Positions 8,540-18,043 of a stretch of DNA of 40,537 nucleotides are shown here, piece by piece. How positions within the stretch are numbered: position 1 is the stretch's first letter; each line of letters starts with the position of its first letter. Both the position numbers and the translations under genes were made by a program. The notes beneath the pieces were generated by a model. It did no database searches. It saw only the letters and a program-made list of their open reading frames with translations, and was not told the DNA's origin. Source of the DNA: an uncultured Eubacterium sp. (GTDB taxonomy: Bacteria > Bacillota > Clostridia > Lachnospirales > Lachnospiraceae); assembly GCA_910584065.1 (NCBI GenBank), contig CAJTZN010000036.1:1-40537 (forward strand). Reading direction: 5' to 3'.

Positions 8540-9931
8540 ATGAAAAGCGTACCCAAACTGATACGGCGTTTTGTCGGCATTATGCTTTTGTCCGTAGTTT
8601 TTCTCATTATTCTGAATTTTGCGTTATTGGCAGTCTATACACTGGATCAGGCGTCAAATAGCTCCCCCTGGACCACGGCACAGGAAGTGGCCGACGATCT
8701 GTCCCCAAAGGAAAACGGATATATGTTAAGCGAAAAGAAAGCGCTCGAACTTCAAAAAGAGAATGTATGGGCGATTTTTATTGACAATGCGACTATGAAA
8801 GTTGTATGGCAGACGGATCATCTTCCCCAAACCGTTCCCCTGTCCTACACCGTTTCGGATATAGCGGGTCTGACCCGCGGCTATATAGACGGCTATCCGA
8901 CCTTCACCGGCGAAGCGGAAAACGGGCTTGTAGTACTCGGATATCCGAAAGACCGTTTTTGGAAACATATGTGGCCAAGCTGGGATTATCATTTCATCGC
9001 GAATTTGCCCAAAACGATCCTTTCTGTTTTGGCGATCAATCTCGCTGTCATTTTTCTGATCTATGTCATTGCAAATGCCAGACTGTTAAAATCCGTGAAA
9101 CCGATTGTCGGCGGAATACAGGCGCTATCGGCGAACGAAGCAGTCCATATCAGGGAAAAAGGGGTTCTATCCGAGCTGGCAGTAAACCTGAACAAAACCT
9201 CGGACATTTTGCAGACGCAGAGCAGGCAGCTCCGCAAAAGAGAAACCGCCAGGGCAAATTGGATCGCGGGCGTGTCCCACGACATACGAACCCCGCTGTC
9301 GATGGTAATGGGGTATGCCGGGCAGTTGGAAAGCGACAGGCAGTTATCCGGAGATCATCGCCAGAAAGCGGCGGTGATCGTACGGCAAAGTAAACGGATA
9401 CGAAATCTGATCAACGATCTAAATCTCGCGTCCAAGCTGGAATATAACATGCAGCCGGTCAAACGGGAGAGACAAAATCTGATTGCCATTATCCGCCAGG
9501 TGGCAGCCGATTTTCTCAATATGAATATTGAGGAAACGTACACGATTGAATGGGAAACGGATGAGACCTTAACTTCCTGCACTGCAAATGTTGACAAGGA
9601 TTTGATCAAAAGAGCAGTCAGCAATCTGATTCAAAACAGCATGAATCACAACAGAAAAGGCTGCCGTATCTTCATCCGTGTCATGGCAAAAGATCATATT
9701 TGTACTGTCATCGTTGCCGATGACGGTACGGGTGCGACCGATGAACAGATTGAGAAACTCAATCATTCCCCGCATTATATGGTGTGCGATGAAGAAACAA
9801 CCGAACAGCGCCACGGTTTAGGGCTTCTCATTGTCAAGCAGATCGTATTCGTGCATGACGGAACAATGCTGATAAAACATAGTGAGTACGGCGGCCTTGA
9901 AGTGGATTTGCGTCTGCCGATGAGTATGTGA
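8540..9931 (+). CDS. Sensor histidine kinase partner of the adjacent response regulator
   Basis: This 463-aa kinase has a first membrane helix at about 10-35, an extracytoplasmic sensor loop of roughly 120 residues, a second helix at about 160-185, and a cytoplasmic kinase core. The H-box is GVSHDIRTPLSMVMGYAGQL with phospho-acceptor H247. The N-box is LIQNSMNHN, followed by a D-x-G motif VADDGTG and a late G-box RHGLGLLIVKQI. ATG 8540 sits behind GGAGGGA and starts 1 nt after the regulator stop. The sensor domain is much larger than in intramembrane BceS kinases, so this is not a BceS-type kinase. Confidence 0.88.
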   Translation: MKSVPKLIRRFVGIMLLSVVFLIILNFALLAVYTLDQASNSSPWTTAQEVADDLSPKENGYMLSEKKALELQKENVWAIFIDNATMKVVWQTDHLPQTVPLSYTVSDIAGLTRGYIDGYPTFTGEAENGLVVLGYPKDRFWKHMWPSWDYHFIANLPKTILSVLAINLAVIFLIYVIANARLLKSVKPIVGGIQALSANEAVHIREKGVLSELAVNLNKTSDILQTQSRQLRKRETARANWIAGVSHDIRTPLSMVMGYAGQLESDRQLSGDHRQKAAVIVRQSKRIRNLINDLNLASKLEYNMQPVKRERQNLIAIIRQVAADFLNMNIEETYTIEWETDETLTSCTANVDKDLIKRAVSNLIQNSMNHNRKGCRIFIRVMAKDHICTVIVADDGTGATDEQIEKLNHSPHYMVCDEETTEQRHGLGLLIVKQIVFVHDGTMLIKHSEYGGLEVDLRLPMSM

Positions 9932-10047
9932 CATGACAGAGGGGTGTTTCCGTTAAATAGGTTTAGAGGGGAAAATGCAAGGGAGAGGGGGATGATGGTT
10001 GGTCGCGGGATGAGTTTTAGTAAACATTTGGTGAATTGTTTTTCACT

Positions 10048-10076
10048 TGTACGCGGTGGGAGAGTTAAGGTATAAT
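10048..10076 (+). promoter_or_regulatory. Promoter of the type III CRISPR operon
   Basis: TTGTAC (10048-10053), a 17-nt spacer and TATAAT (10071-10076) form a good sigma-A promoter 75 nt before the cas10 ATG. Positions 10061-10093 match the CRISPR leader promoter at 22971-23003 in about 25 of 33 bases without gaps, including AGGTATAATA and TATAGT. This suggests matched expression of proteins and crRNA. Confidence 0.65.
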
Positions 10077-10151
10077 ATAAGTATAGTTTTAAGGTTAGAT
10101 AGCACTTGAAGCAGGGCATTGATACGATAGAAAAAGATAAGGAGAAATCAG

Positions 10152-11819
10152 ATGAAGGAAACAGAGCATAAAGTACTGGCAATGTACGATGTTAGGGGAA
10201 TCCAGAATTACATTTACCGTACGGATAAGGTACAGGATGCCATTGGAGCTTCCTATATTGTTGAAAATATTATTTTAGAAGCTTTGGAAAATTCTGTGGA
10301 GCGGGAGAAGGATGTAAATAGCTATCAAACAAAGTGGTATGATAAAGAAGGTCCATTAAACTTTGCGGAAAAGAATATGGATGTTCAGGTACTGTTTATT
10401 GGCGGGGGGAACGCATACGTCCTGTTTCGAAATAAGGATCTCTGCATTCAGATCAATCAGAAGATGTCCAAATACGTATTGGAGCACACTTACTCCTTGC
10501 AGTTGGCGGTCGCCATTTGTGAAAAATCCCAGTGTTACGCGGATGATTATAAAGATTTACAAAGCAAAATGAGAATGAATAAAGCCAATATGGTTCTTTC
10601 AAAACCGTTCGGGGCAATACCAGTCATGAAGGTAGAACTAAAGACCGGATATCCTGCTACGATGATAGATTCCCGCTCGAAAAAGGAAATGGGAGAAGAA
10701 ACTAGACTGAAGCAGGAAGCCTATCGAAACAAGCGGAAAGCGAAAGGTAATTCTTTTGAAAGAGATGAACAGGTTTTTGACAATCTGGTGACTCAGAAAG
10801 GTGTGGATAGCCGTCTGGCTGTAGTACATATAGATGGAAACAGTATGGGAGTCAGGATACGCCAGATCGTGGAGGGGATTGAGGATTATACAGAAGCGGT
10901 GAATAAAATGAGGGAGATTTCATTTCAGATCATGAATTCCTATCAGGAGACGTTTCAAAACATGCACGATCATTTTACGGATAGACAAAGTGGACAGGAA
11001 GGGATTCCGAATAAGGAGGGCAAATACGTTGTCCGGGAGATCCTTGTGGCAGGAGATGATGTGACATATGTATGTAATGCCCGGATCGCGCTGGAAAGTG
11101 TGAAATATTTCAGCCGCGATATTGCAAAAAAAGCGATGGTGAGAGAAAATAGTGCAAAAAGTTTAAAAAAATATGGGTTCAGCGTATGTGCGGGAGTGGC
11201 CTTTATCGGCAGTCATTTTCCGTTCCGAATCGGATATGATGTGGCGGAACAGTGCTGTGCTTCTGCGAAAAAACGGGCGAAATCCAAAGAATGCAAGGAT
11301 ACGATCAAGTTTCTCTCTGAAACTGGAAAATATGTAGAAATGGATCGCATCGGAAACTTTGTGGATTTCCAGATCTGTAAAAATATACAATCGGCTAATT
11401 TTGAGGAAATGCGAAAGCGCGAGTATGTGACCCGGAGTGGAGAGCAGCTTATGATCAGACCGTTTTTTATTTGTTCAGGCAGGTCGGCAGAAGAGGAACC
11501 ATTGGAAGAAAAAAATAATAAGGAAATATATTCTTATGAGAAGTTTGAAAAAGGGTTACAGTATTTTATGCAGGGCGCGGATACATTCCCGAGAAGATTT
11601 GCCTTACAGTTGCGCAACACATATCCCCTGGGTGAAAATCAGGTGGAACTGTTGAATTCATTCCTGCAATCCCGTGGCTGGAGTATGCCAGATGGCGAAA
11701 AACAGCTTTATTACAAAGAGGATAAAAAGAGCATTGCGAAATGGTATGATGTTCTGGAAATGCTGGATTATTGCGTGGCTCCGACGGAAGAGGAAACGGA
11801 AGGAGGCGATGCGAAATGA
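10152..11819 (+). CDS. cas10: Cas10-family large subunit of a type III (III-D-like) complex, lacking an HD domain
   Basis: The 555-aa protein opens directly with a Palm domain: YDVRGIQNYIYRTDKVQDA then GASYIVEN, the classic start of the first Cas10 cyclase-like domain. The second Palm carries HIDGNSMG (D228) and AGDDV (300-304), the place of the GGDD cyclase motif. The first Gly is Ala here but both Asp are kept. There is no N-terminal HD nuclease and no obvious zinc finger, so DNA cleavage by this subunit is unlikely. Family knowledge says Cas10 Palm domains make cyclic oligoadenylates on target RNA binding; the CARF-TIR gene downstream supports a live cyclase. ATG 10152 follows AAGGAG. The gene overlaps the next by 4 nt (ATGA) and heads a seven-gene operon. 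Confidence 0.85.
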   Translation: MKETEHKVLAMYDVRGIQNYIYRTDKVQDAIGASYIVENIILEALENSVEREKDVNSYQTKWYDKEGPLNFAEKNMDVQVLFIGGGNAYVLFRNKDLCIQINQKMSKYVLEHTYSLQLAVAICEKSQCYADDYKDLQSKMRMNKANMVLSKPFGAIPVMKVELKTGYPATMIDSRSKKEMGEETRLKQEAYRNKRKAKGNSFERDEQVFDNLVTQKGVDSRLAVVHIDGNSMGVRIRQIVEGIEDYTEAVNKMREISFQIMNSYQETFQNMHDHFTDRQSGQEGIPNKEGKYVVREILVAGDDVTYVCNARIALESVKYFSRDIAKKAMVRENSAKSLKKYGFSVCAGVAFIGSHFPFRIGYDVAEQCCASAKKRAKSKECKDTIKFLSETGKYVEMDRIGNFVDFQICKNIQSANFEEMRKREYVTRSGEQLMIRPFFICSGRSAEEEPLEEKNNKEIYSYEKFEKGLQYFMQGADTFPRRFALQLRNTYPLGENQVELLNSFLQSRGWSMPDGEKQLYYKEDKKSIAKWYDVLEMLDYCVAPTEEETEGGDAK

Positions 11820-14023
11820 AAAAATATCAATTGCGTATTCAGCTGCTCAGTGATCTTTGCGTATCGGATGGCGGGGTGTACAATAGCAGTTTGGATATTG
11901 ACATCTGTCATGATGAATATGGTTTTCCATACATTCCCGGAAGAAGGATCAAGGGATGCCTGCGGGAATGCGCTCTGGAATTGCTGGATTGGGGAAAAGA
12001 TATACCGATCAAAAAGATTTTTGGCGGTGAGGGGGATGCAAAGGGAGCAGTAAGTATCCGAAATGCGTATCTCGAGAATTATGATGAGCTGAGAAAACAG
12101 GTTGAGCAGCACCGAAACAATCTGTTGTTTCACCCGCAGAACATTTTATCTCATTATTCTTATCTTCGCACACAAACGGCAGTAAATAAGGAAACAGGCA
12201 CAGCAAAGGACAAAACCCTCCGTGTCATGCGGGTGGCGAAGAAAGATCTAGTGTTTATAGCGGAATTGGAGATGGATGAGGCATATAAATCAATGTTTGA
12301 AGATATCCTTGCTGTTTTTCACTCTATGGGTATTTCACGTTCGAGAGGTCTGGGGGAAATAAAAGCTGAGTTAATTCCAGGTGACGACGATTCGAAAGAG
12401 GATCATAAAGGCGAGAAATCCGTGGATATGGATGCCGTAAAACGAAAAATTGAAAAAGAAGGATGTCTGCGGTATTCTGTTTGCCTGGAGGAACCGCTCA
12501 TCTGCAAGAGCATCGACGGGGGAGAAGCACGCAGTTTGGATTATATTCAAGGAAGCCGTATTTTGGGCATTGTCCTGCAGGAAATGAAGAGGGCGGGAGG
12601 ATCTGTGGAAAAATTTCTTCAACATACACAGGAACTGTTTTTCTCTAACGCATATTTGGAAGAAGGGGAAAAACGGCTGACGGAAGTACCTGCTACGTAC
12701 TATTCCATAAAAGACAATGATAAAAAATATATTGATAAGGCATATGAAAATGAGGAAAATCAGGCACGAACAGATAAATGGCAATTGAATGTCATGAAAC
12801 ATTGTTATGTGGGAGAAGCATCCGATGGAACGATGATAAAGAAAAGCGTGGCGATGGAAGAGCGGTATCATCACCGGAGGCCGGAGGACAAATCAATCGG
12901 TCGCGTTATCGAGGATGAGAAGGATCCTGGTGTATTTTATCAGGTGTCAAGTATCGCGGCAGGGCAGTCCTTTCAGGGGTATGTCAAGGGGACGATGGAA
13001 CAATTGCAGGATGTGGCAAGGTATTTGTCCAAACGACAGTATTATTCCATCGGGACATCTCGTTTAGCTGAATATGGAAAGGTGACGATCCAATTACATC
13101 TGGATGAGGAGAAATCAAGTACGGATCGAGCGGAAGAGGCTATGCTGGCAGAGCGGGGTATGGATCTTTTGATCAAACTGGAATCTCCTGCCATCGTGTA
13201 CAGCAGGGAAAATATTACTTGCTCTATCGATGTGGAAGATTTAGTGGAAGAAGTAAATGCGGTGCTGGGTCTGAAGAGCCCGGAGGATATGCCGGATAGG
13301 ATAGATGAATTCATGAATTATACATCTGTCGGCGGATATAATGTCACATGGCATAAGAGAAAGCCGACGGTAGAAGCTTTTGATAAAGGAGCGGTGCTGA
13401 TTTATCACTTTGAAAAAAGACCGTCTCTTTCTATTGAACTGAAACAAAACCGGTATGACAGTGCGGTGATCGGAGAGCGGAATCTGGAGGGGTATGGCGA
13501 AATTTCGATCATTGAATTACTACCGGGGAATGGAAAATATGAAGGGAAACTGTATTCGCCGCCAGATAAATCGAAAACAGAAGAAAAAATAAATGTAAAG
13601 GAAACAGAGCTGGCGGAAGAGATCAGTCGAAAGATGTGGGAAGAATATATCCGCATAAAGGCGCGGGTGAAAACGGAGTCTTTTGGCAGGAACAAGCTTA
13701 AGAAGGCAAGGGCGGTTGTCAGCAATCTGCTCAGTATGTGTGATGAACAGAAGACATGGACGGGATTGAAAGAATGTGTAGATAAGCGGTTTGACCGGAA
13801 TTCTAAGAGGATAGAAGAGAAAAAGGATCTTGCCAATGACATGGTAAAAGTGGTAGAAAAGGAAATGTGCGACATGCCTGGTGAATTTTGTGCCATTTAT
13901 AAAATAGGCGATTGGGAAACGGATGAAGATGAATCAAAGATAGCATATCTGAGAGCTTATCTCATTGAGTTAAGGCACAGGATCCGAGAACACGAGAACA
14001 GCGAAGGGGGAAATCCAACATGA
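11816..14023 (+). CDS. Large RAMP protein, probable Cas7-Cas5(Csx10)-Cas11 fusion of III-D variant type
   Basis: This 735-aa protein holds at least two RAMP folds. The first (about 1-195) has FPYIPGRRIKGCLRECALEL and GISRSRGLGEIKA. The second (from about 220) has LDYIQGSRILGIVLQEMKRA and a glycine-rich GTSRLAEYGKV. Residues from about 600 to 735 are highly charged and helical, with no RAMP motif, and resemble a small Cas11-type helical subunit. This layout matches the Cas7-Cas5-Cas11 fusion known from type III-Dv. Acidic residues before the first RAMP loop (LDIDICHDEY) could include a target-RNA-cutting Asp. The ATG overlaps the cas10 stop and the end overlaps the next gene by 4 nt. RAMP identity is clear; the exact three-part fusion is inferred. 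Confidence 0.75.
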   Translation: MKKYQLRIQLLSDLCVSDGGVYNSSLDIDICHDEYGFPYIPGRRIKGCLRECALELLDWGKDIPIKKIFGGEGDAKGAVSIRNAYLENYDELRKQVEQHRNNLLFHPQNILSHYSYLRTQTAVNKETGTAKDKTLRVMRVAKKDLVFIAELEMDEAYKSMFEDILAVFHSMGISRSRGLGEIKAELIPGDDDSKEDHKGEKSVDMDAVKRKIEKEGCLRYSVCLEEPLICKSIDGGEARSLDYIQGSRILGIVLQEMKRAGGSVEKFLQHTQELFFSNAYLEEGEKRLTEVPATYYSIKDNDKKYIDKAYENEENQARTDKWQLNVMKHCYVGEASDGTMIKKSVAMEERYHHRRPEDKSIGRVIEDEKDPGVFYQVSSIAAGQSFQGYVKGTMEQLQDVARYLSKRQYYSIGTSRLAEYGKVTIQLHLDEEKSSTDRAEEAMLAERGMDLLIKLESPAIVYSRENITCSIDVEDLVEEVNAVLGLKSPEDMPDRIDEFMNYTSVGGYNVTWHKRKPTVEAFDKGAVLIYHFEKRPSLSIELKQNRYDSAVIGERNLEGYGEISIIELLPGNGKYEGKLYSPPDKSKTEEKINVKETELAEEISRKMWEEYIRIKARVKTESFGRNKLKKARAVVSNLLSMCDEQKTWTGLKECVDKRFDRNSKRIEEKKDLANDMVKVVEKEMCDMPGEFCAIYKIGDWETDEDESKIAYLRAYLIELRHRIREHENSEGGNPT

Positions 14024-15420
14024 ATCATAAGATAGAAAGACGGAAATACATAGCGGTGACGATGAAACTAATTTCCCCACTGGCAGTATCCAGCGGAGAA
14101 AGTCTGTATAGTGATGCGGATGTGCAGCGTAATGGAACGGGTGATATCTTTGTGCCGGGAACTTCGTTAGCGGGAGCATTTCGGAACATATTGGAAGACT
14201 ATGGCTGTGCTGGATCGGTCATGGGATATTCGGAAGGCAGTCGGGGACGAATGAGTCCGCTGTATATATCAGATTTGTATTTTGAGAATCAAAAAAAGGA
14301 GGAGATAACCGTTTCCGTCCGGGACAGGGTGAAGTTAAATGGAGGGAAAACGGTCGATAACAAGTTTGAGACAGAGATCGTGGAACCAGAAATAATAGGA
14401 ACGCTTTTTCTGAATTATGTACAGCGGAGGAAAAATCAGGTGAAGGACGAACCAGTAGATTACGATGGTGCCGTGAGTACGATCCTGAAGGAGATACAAA
14501 GTGGCGCGATTCGGATTGGAGCAAATAAAAATCGCGGGTTCGGACGCTTTCAGGTTTTGGAGGTCTATGAAAAAGAATTTAAAGAAGAGAATGTGGAGGA
14601 ATGGATTTCATTTGTTCCGCAGTCAAAAGATTGTTCGGCGTATGGGGAAGGTGTTTCTTATGAGGACTGGGTTGCAAATCCAGATAGAGAAAAAACAAAC
14701 ATGGAGTTGGATGATAAGTCTGGTTATTTAAAAATAAAAGTGCCGCTTCGCCTGACAGGGGGTATCAGTATTCGAAGGTATTCCACGAAACCGGAAATGC
14801 CGGATTTTGAGCATATTACCTGTGGAAAGGACGAAAAGGGAAAACCAATTCCTGTCATACCGGGAACCAGCTGGAGCGGGGCGATCCGTTCGGAGGCGTT
14901 ATCTATTTTGACTGAGCTGGTAGGAAAGAAAAAAGCGGCATGCCTGATCCGTGGATGGTTTGGTCATGTGAAGGAAAAAGAAGAGAGAAAAGCAGGAGAA
15001 TGGGACGCATGGCAGTCAACGGTTGTCATCGGCGAGAGCCGGCTGAAGGGCGGCACATGGAAGACGATGACGAGAAATCAGATCAATCGTTTTGACGCCT
15101 CGACTAAGACCGGGGCGCTGTACTCGGAACAGACATACTTTGGCGGGGATACGGTGCTGGAACTGATGGTCCGCAAAAACGAACAAGATGATTATAAGGC
15201 GTTGGCGGGGCTGCTTCTTTTGGTCGTCCATGAATTGCAAAACGGGTATGTGAGTGTGGGAGGACAGACAGCGATCGGACGCGGTTTGTTTGAAAAGCGG
15301 GGTGAGCTTACGATAGATACGGGAGAGGTGGAACAAGAAGATCCTGAGATAGGTTATAATAAATCACTGTATCGATTTTTATACGAAGGAGGTGCGGGTA
15401 AATGGATTGGAAAGAGTTGA
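14020..15420 (+). CDS. Two-domain Cas7 RAMP protein (Csm3-like repeat, Cas7-2x type)
   Basis: The 466-aa protein contains two tandem Cas7-type RAMP units. The first has IFVPGTSLAGAFRNILEDYG (about 46-65) and ends with IGANKNRGFGRFQV. The second starts after about residue 235 and has VIPGTSWSGAIRSEALSILT and ends with VSVGGQTAIGRGLF. Acidic stretches ahead of each loop (SDADVQRNGTGD and PEMPDFEH) sit where the Csm3 catalytic Asp lies. Family knowledge says Cas7 units wrap the crRNA and cut bound target RNA at fixed intervals; two fused units would fill two backbone positions. The ATG overlaps the preceding stop (ATGA); the next gene starts 19 nt before the end. Confidence 0.85.
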   Translation: MNHKIERRKYIAVTMKLISPLAVSSGESLYSDADVQRNGTGDIFVPGTSLAGAFRNILEDYGCAGSVMGYSEGSRGRMSPLYISDLYFENQKKEEITVSVRDRVKLNGGKTVDNKFETEIVEPEIIGTLFLNYVQRRKNQVKDEPVDYDGAVSTILKEIQSGAIRIGANKNRGFGRFQVLEVYEKEFKEENVEEWISFVPQSKDCSAYGEGVSYEDWVANPDREKTNMELDDKSGYLKIKVPLRLTGGISIRRYSTKPEMPDFEHITCGKDEKGKPIPVIPGTSWSGAIRSEALSILTELVGKKKAACLIRGWFGHVKEKEERKAGEWDAWQSTVVIGESRLKGGTWKTMTRNQINRFDASTKTGALYSEQTYFGGDTVLELMVRKNEQDDYKALAGLLLLVVHELQNGYVSVGGQTAIGRGLFEKRGELTIDTGEVEQEDPEIGYNKSLYRFLYEGGAGKWIGKS

Positions 15421-15809
15421 AAGGATCAAGTGAGATAGAACATGCGCCAAAGTCTGGAATCATGTTGATCTACACGAGAAAGGAAGTTATTTTTGAGCGA
15501 TACCAGTCCCTGCAGGATGTGGAAAAACGAGTGAACGGACAGGAGATCCTGGAAGTGCATTTGTTTGATAAAGAAAAAGAGTACCGGGCATTGGCGTCAC
15601 AGAGTAAACGATTCTCCGGACATTTTATTGATAAGGTATTCCGTGCGGAGGAAAAGGACCAGGATCGTATATATTCACAGGAGATTCTGTTGGAAACTGT
15701 GGAAGAAAGTAAGACGGGGATGAAGAAAATACAAGTAAACAATCATATTACATACAGCGATACAGGAATGGCTGTCATTGATAATTACCGTTTAGTGGAG
15801 GTGGGATAA
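15402..15809 (+). CDS. Small type III-D accessory subunit, Csx19-like
   Basis: This 135-aa protein starts inside the end of the preceding Cas7 gene, behind GAAGGAGG, and ends 1 nt before the next ATG. It reads as alternating short strands and turns, with EILEVHLFDKEKEYRALA followed by a second strand-rich half, and has no RAMP loop. In III-D and III-Dv loci the small protein in this position is Csx19, whose members share an acidic LF...E-R pattern like LFDKEKEYR. A Cas11 small subunit is less likely because that family is all-helical. The name is a position-supported inference. Confidence 0.55.
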   Translation: MDWKELKGSSEIEHAPKSGIMLIYTRKEVIFERYQSLQDVEKRVNGQEILEVHLFDKEKEYRALASQSKRFSGHFIDKVFRAEEKDQDRIYSQEILLETVEESKTGMKKIQVNNHITYSDTGMAVIDNYRLVEVG

Positions 15810-15810
15810 C

Positions 15811-18030
15811 ATGGGAGAGGACAAATATACATTTATTAATCCATATAATTTCGTGCCTTTGGTTGGTGAAAAACATGCCGTGGCAGAAGAGAAGCAGAAT
15901 GAAGAATTGCAGTCAGGAGTCATTACCTATTCCCTGCTAACGAAGACGCCATTATTTATACCGGATACAAGTGATGTCAAAGTGTTTCAGATAGATGAAG
16001 AAGAACATAAATCCTATGAGTTCTTTTCTTATGGAGAATCCGGGGTGGATGGAGAGAATGAAGTGAAACCGGTGATTCCGGGCAGTGAGATACGCGGAAT
16101 GCTGCGCAGCAATTTTGAGATTTTAACGAATTCCTGCATGTCAGTGGTGGATAGTGAGAAGGTTATAAACAGGCGTTCCTGTCATGTTTTTAAACCGGGA
16201 CTTATAAGAAAGAATGAGAATGGTACTTATGATCTGTTAGCGGCGAAAGATTGTATTTGGCGTACGCTGGGGGAACATAGTGATACGGATGAAAGGAACT
16301 GGAAAAAGGAATATGGAAAAGAGAGAAGATGCTATATTCAGAAAGGTTTTGAAGAAGGCCAAAAAGTCTATTTTTCCTATAACGAACGGAAGCTGGAAAG
16401 GGGGGAGTGTAAGCCGCTGGCGACGAATGTCTCGCGAGAGTCTGGAGAGGTAGAGGGATACATGATAAAGGGGGAGGCATCCCCTGTTCCTACCGACAAA
16501 CCTGAAAATGAAAAGCATTGTTGTCATATTTTCACCTTGGAACATGCGGGAAGTAGAATTTCAGTAAATATATCTATTGAAGTACTGGAGCAGTGTCTCG
16601 CGGAGTACAAAAAGAATAAAGAAAGAGTTCAGGATGAATATTCTTACAAAGAATACGGCGAACAGTTAAAAAAATTTAAAGCACAGAAGGGCAGCGGGTA
16701 TTTTCCGGTCTATTACAGTCAAGTGGAACAAGGACATGTGATGCTTTCACCGGCAAGTGTTACAAAAGAGATCTATAAGCACCAGATGAAAAATATCATA
16801 GGCGGGTTTGGAAGTTGCGAGAGCGAGCCATTGTGTCCGGCGTGTTCCCTGTTTGGAATGGTGTCGGAAACGAAGGCGGTTTCCTCCCGAATCCGTATGA
16901 GTGATTTAACCTGCAAAAGTGACGAATGGTTTGATGGGAAACCTATTACATTGCCGGAACTGTCTTCTCCGAAAGTGGGAAATGTGGAATTCTATTTGAA
17001 ACGCCCAGAGGATGCGATATTTTGGACATATGACTATTATATCAATAGCAACGGAGAGGTGCAAGCATGGGATACTCCCATCATAAATGGCCGGAAATTT
17101 TACTGGCATCAGCCGGAAATGAAGCTGCCAGTCCATGTGAAACAGAACGGGCGGAATATGACGATACATCCAGTAAAGAAAGACATTTTATTTCAAGGTA
17201 AGCTTTATTTTGATCATATTACAAAGACGGAACTGGCACAATTGCTATGGCTGCTAAACTGTGGAGAAAAAGGGGAAATGGGAAGCAAGCTTCATGCCTA
17301 TAAACTGGGAGCGGGAAAGCCGCTGGGGTTGGGGAGCGTAGCTCTGAATGTGGATGAGGTTAAGATCCGTGAAGTGGTAAAAGGAGAAGGAAGGATTTCT
17401 CTGAAAGAAGAACCGTTAAAAAACAAGGGACAGGATCTGTGGTCGGATGCTTGTTTTGACGAGGAAATCCAGGAGAAAGTGCTTCCGATGTTCCGTAAGA
17501 TGTCAAAGTTTGAACTGTTGGAAGGGAAGAAGGTATCTTACCCGATGACGGTGAGCCAGATGGAAAAAAGTGATGCGGTTGAGGAAGGGTTTGAATGGTT
17601 TACGGAGAATCATTATTACTATGATTCTAGAAGAAATATGGAAATAGGTATGGGGACAGATCGGAAACAAATGCGCTTCCGGGAATACATGGAAGCGATG
17701 GAACCTGAACTCAAAGCGGTTACAGGAAATGCAGCAGTAGGAAGGGAAGGAGAATGCGTATGCGTATGGGTTGCCAAATATCGCCTGAATGGAGCACGTA
17801 TTCAGGAGTTAAAAGACTTACTGGATACCCCGATGTATATAGAGCAGAAAACGGGTGATTGGATACAAACGTCTGATGTTGCCGTGTTGGCAGAACAATA
17901 TCAAGTACTTGCCCTGCCGTCAGGAACCCGTGACTTTATGATCAGGGAAGCAAAGGAACATTTTGAAAGAGTATATATGGCGACTAAATCTGCTGGAAGC
18001 AGGTATGATGATGGCTGGACGGAATGCTGA
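15811..18030 (+). CDS. Large Cas7-type RAMP protein (TIGR03986-like, Cas7-insertion type)
   Basis: The 739-aa protein begins INPYNFVPLVGEKHAVAEE, followed by a strand ending PLFIPDTS and by VIPGSEIRGMLRSNFEIL (about 89-108), a strong RAMP loop. This N-terminal layout is that of the TIGR03986 CRISPR RAMP family. A possible zinc or structural Cys pair is in CPACSLFGMV. A later GAGKPLGLGSVAL is the glycine-rich RAMP end, and about 200 further residues follow it. A long segment between the loop and CPAC resembles the insertion described for Cas7-insertion subunits of III-Dv. It starts 1 nt after the csx19-like gene with AGGTGGGA upstream, and the CARF-TIR gene follows 13 nt after its stop. Confidence 0.8.
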   Translation: MGEDKYTFINPYNFVPLVGEKHAVAEEKQNEELQSGVITYSLLTKTPLFIPDTSDVKVFQIDEEEHKSYEFFSYGESGVDGENEVKPVIPGSEIRGMLRSNFEILTNSCMSVVDSEKVINRRSCHVFKPGLIRKNENGTYDLLAAKDCIWRTLGEHSDTDERNWKKEYGKERRCYIQKGFEEGQKVYFSYNERKLERGECKPLATNVSRESGEVEGYMIKGEASPVPTDKPENEKHCCHIFTLEHAGSRISVNISIEVLEQCLAEYKKNKERVQDEYSYKEYGEQLKKFKAQKGSGYFPVYYSQVEQGHVMLSPASVTKEIYKHQMKNIIGGFGSCESEPLCPACSLFGMVSETKAVSSRIRMSDLTCKSDEWFDGKPITLPELSSPKVGNVEFYLKRPEDAIFWTYDYYINSNGEVQAWDTPIINGRKFYWHQPEMKLPVHVKQNGRNMTIHPVKKDILFQGKLYFDHITKTELAQLLWLLNCGEKGEMGSKLHAYKLGAGKPLGLGSVALNVDEVKIREVVKGEGRISLKEEPLKNKGQDLWSDACFDEEIQEKVLPMFRKMSKFELLEGKKVSYPMTVSQMEKSDAVEEGFEWFTENHYYYDSRRNMEIGMGTDRKQMRFREYMEAMEPELKAVTGNAAVGREGECVCVWVAKYRLNGARIQELKDLLDTPMYIEQKTGDWIQTSDVAVLAEQYQVLALPSGTRDFMIREAKEHFERVYMATKSAGSRYDDGWTEC

Positions 18031-18043
18031 AAGGAGACAAAAA

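Noticed and set aside
12371..12874. Hydrophobic minus-strand open frame inside the large RAMP gene
   Set aside because: Antisense of Lys/Glu-rich coding sequence yields Phe/Leu-rich frames; no independent support.
15402..15809. Reading the 135-aa operon protein as a Cas11 small subunit
   Set aside because: It looks strand-rich and Cas11 is all-helical; the helical tail of the 735-aa protein is the better Cas11 candidate.
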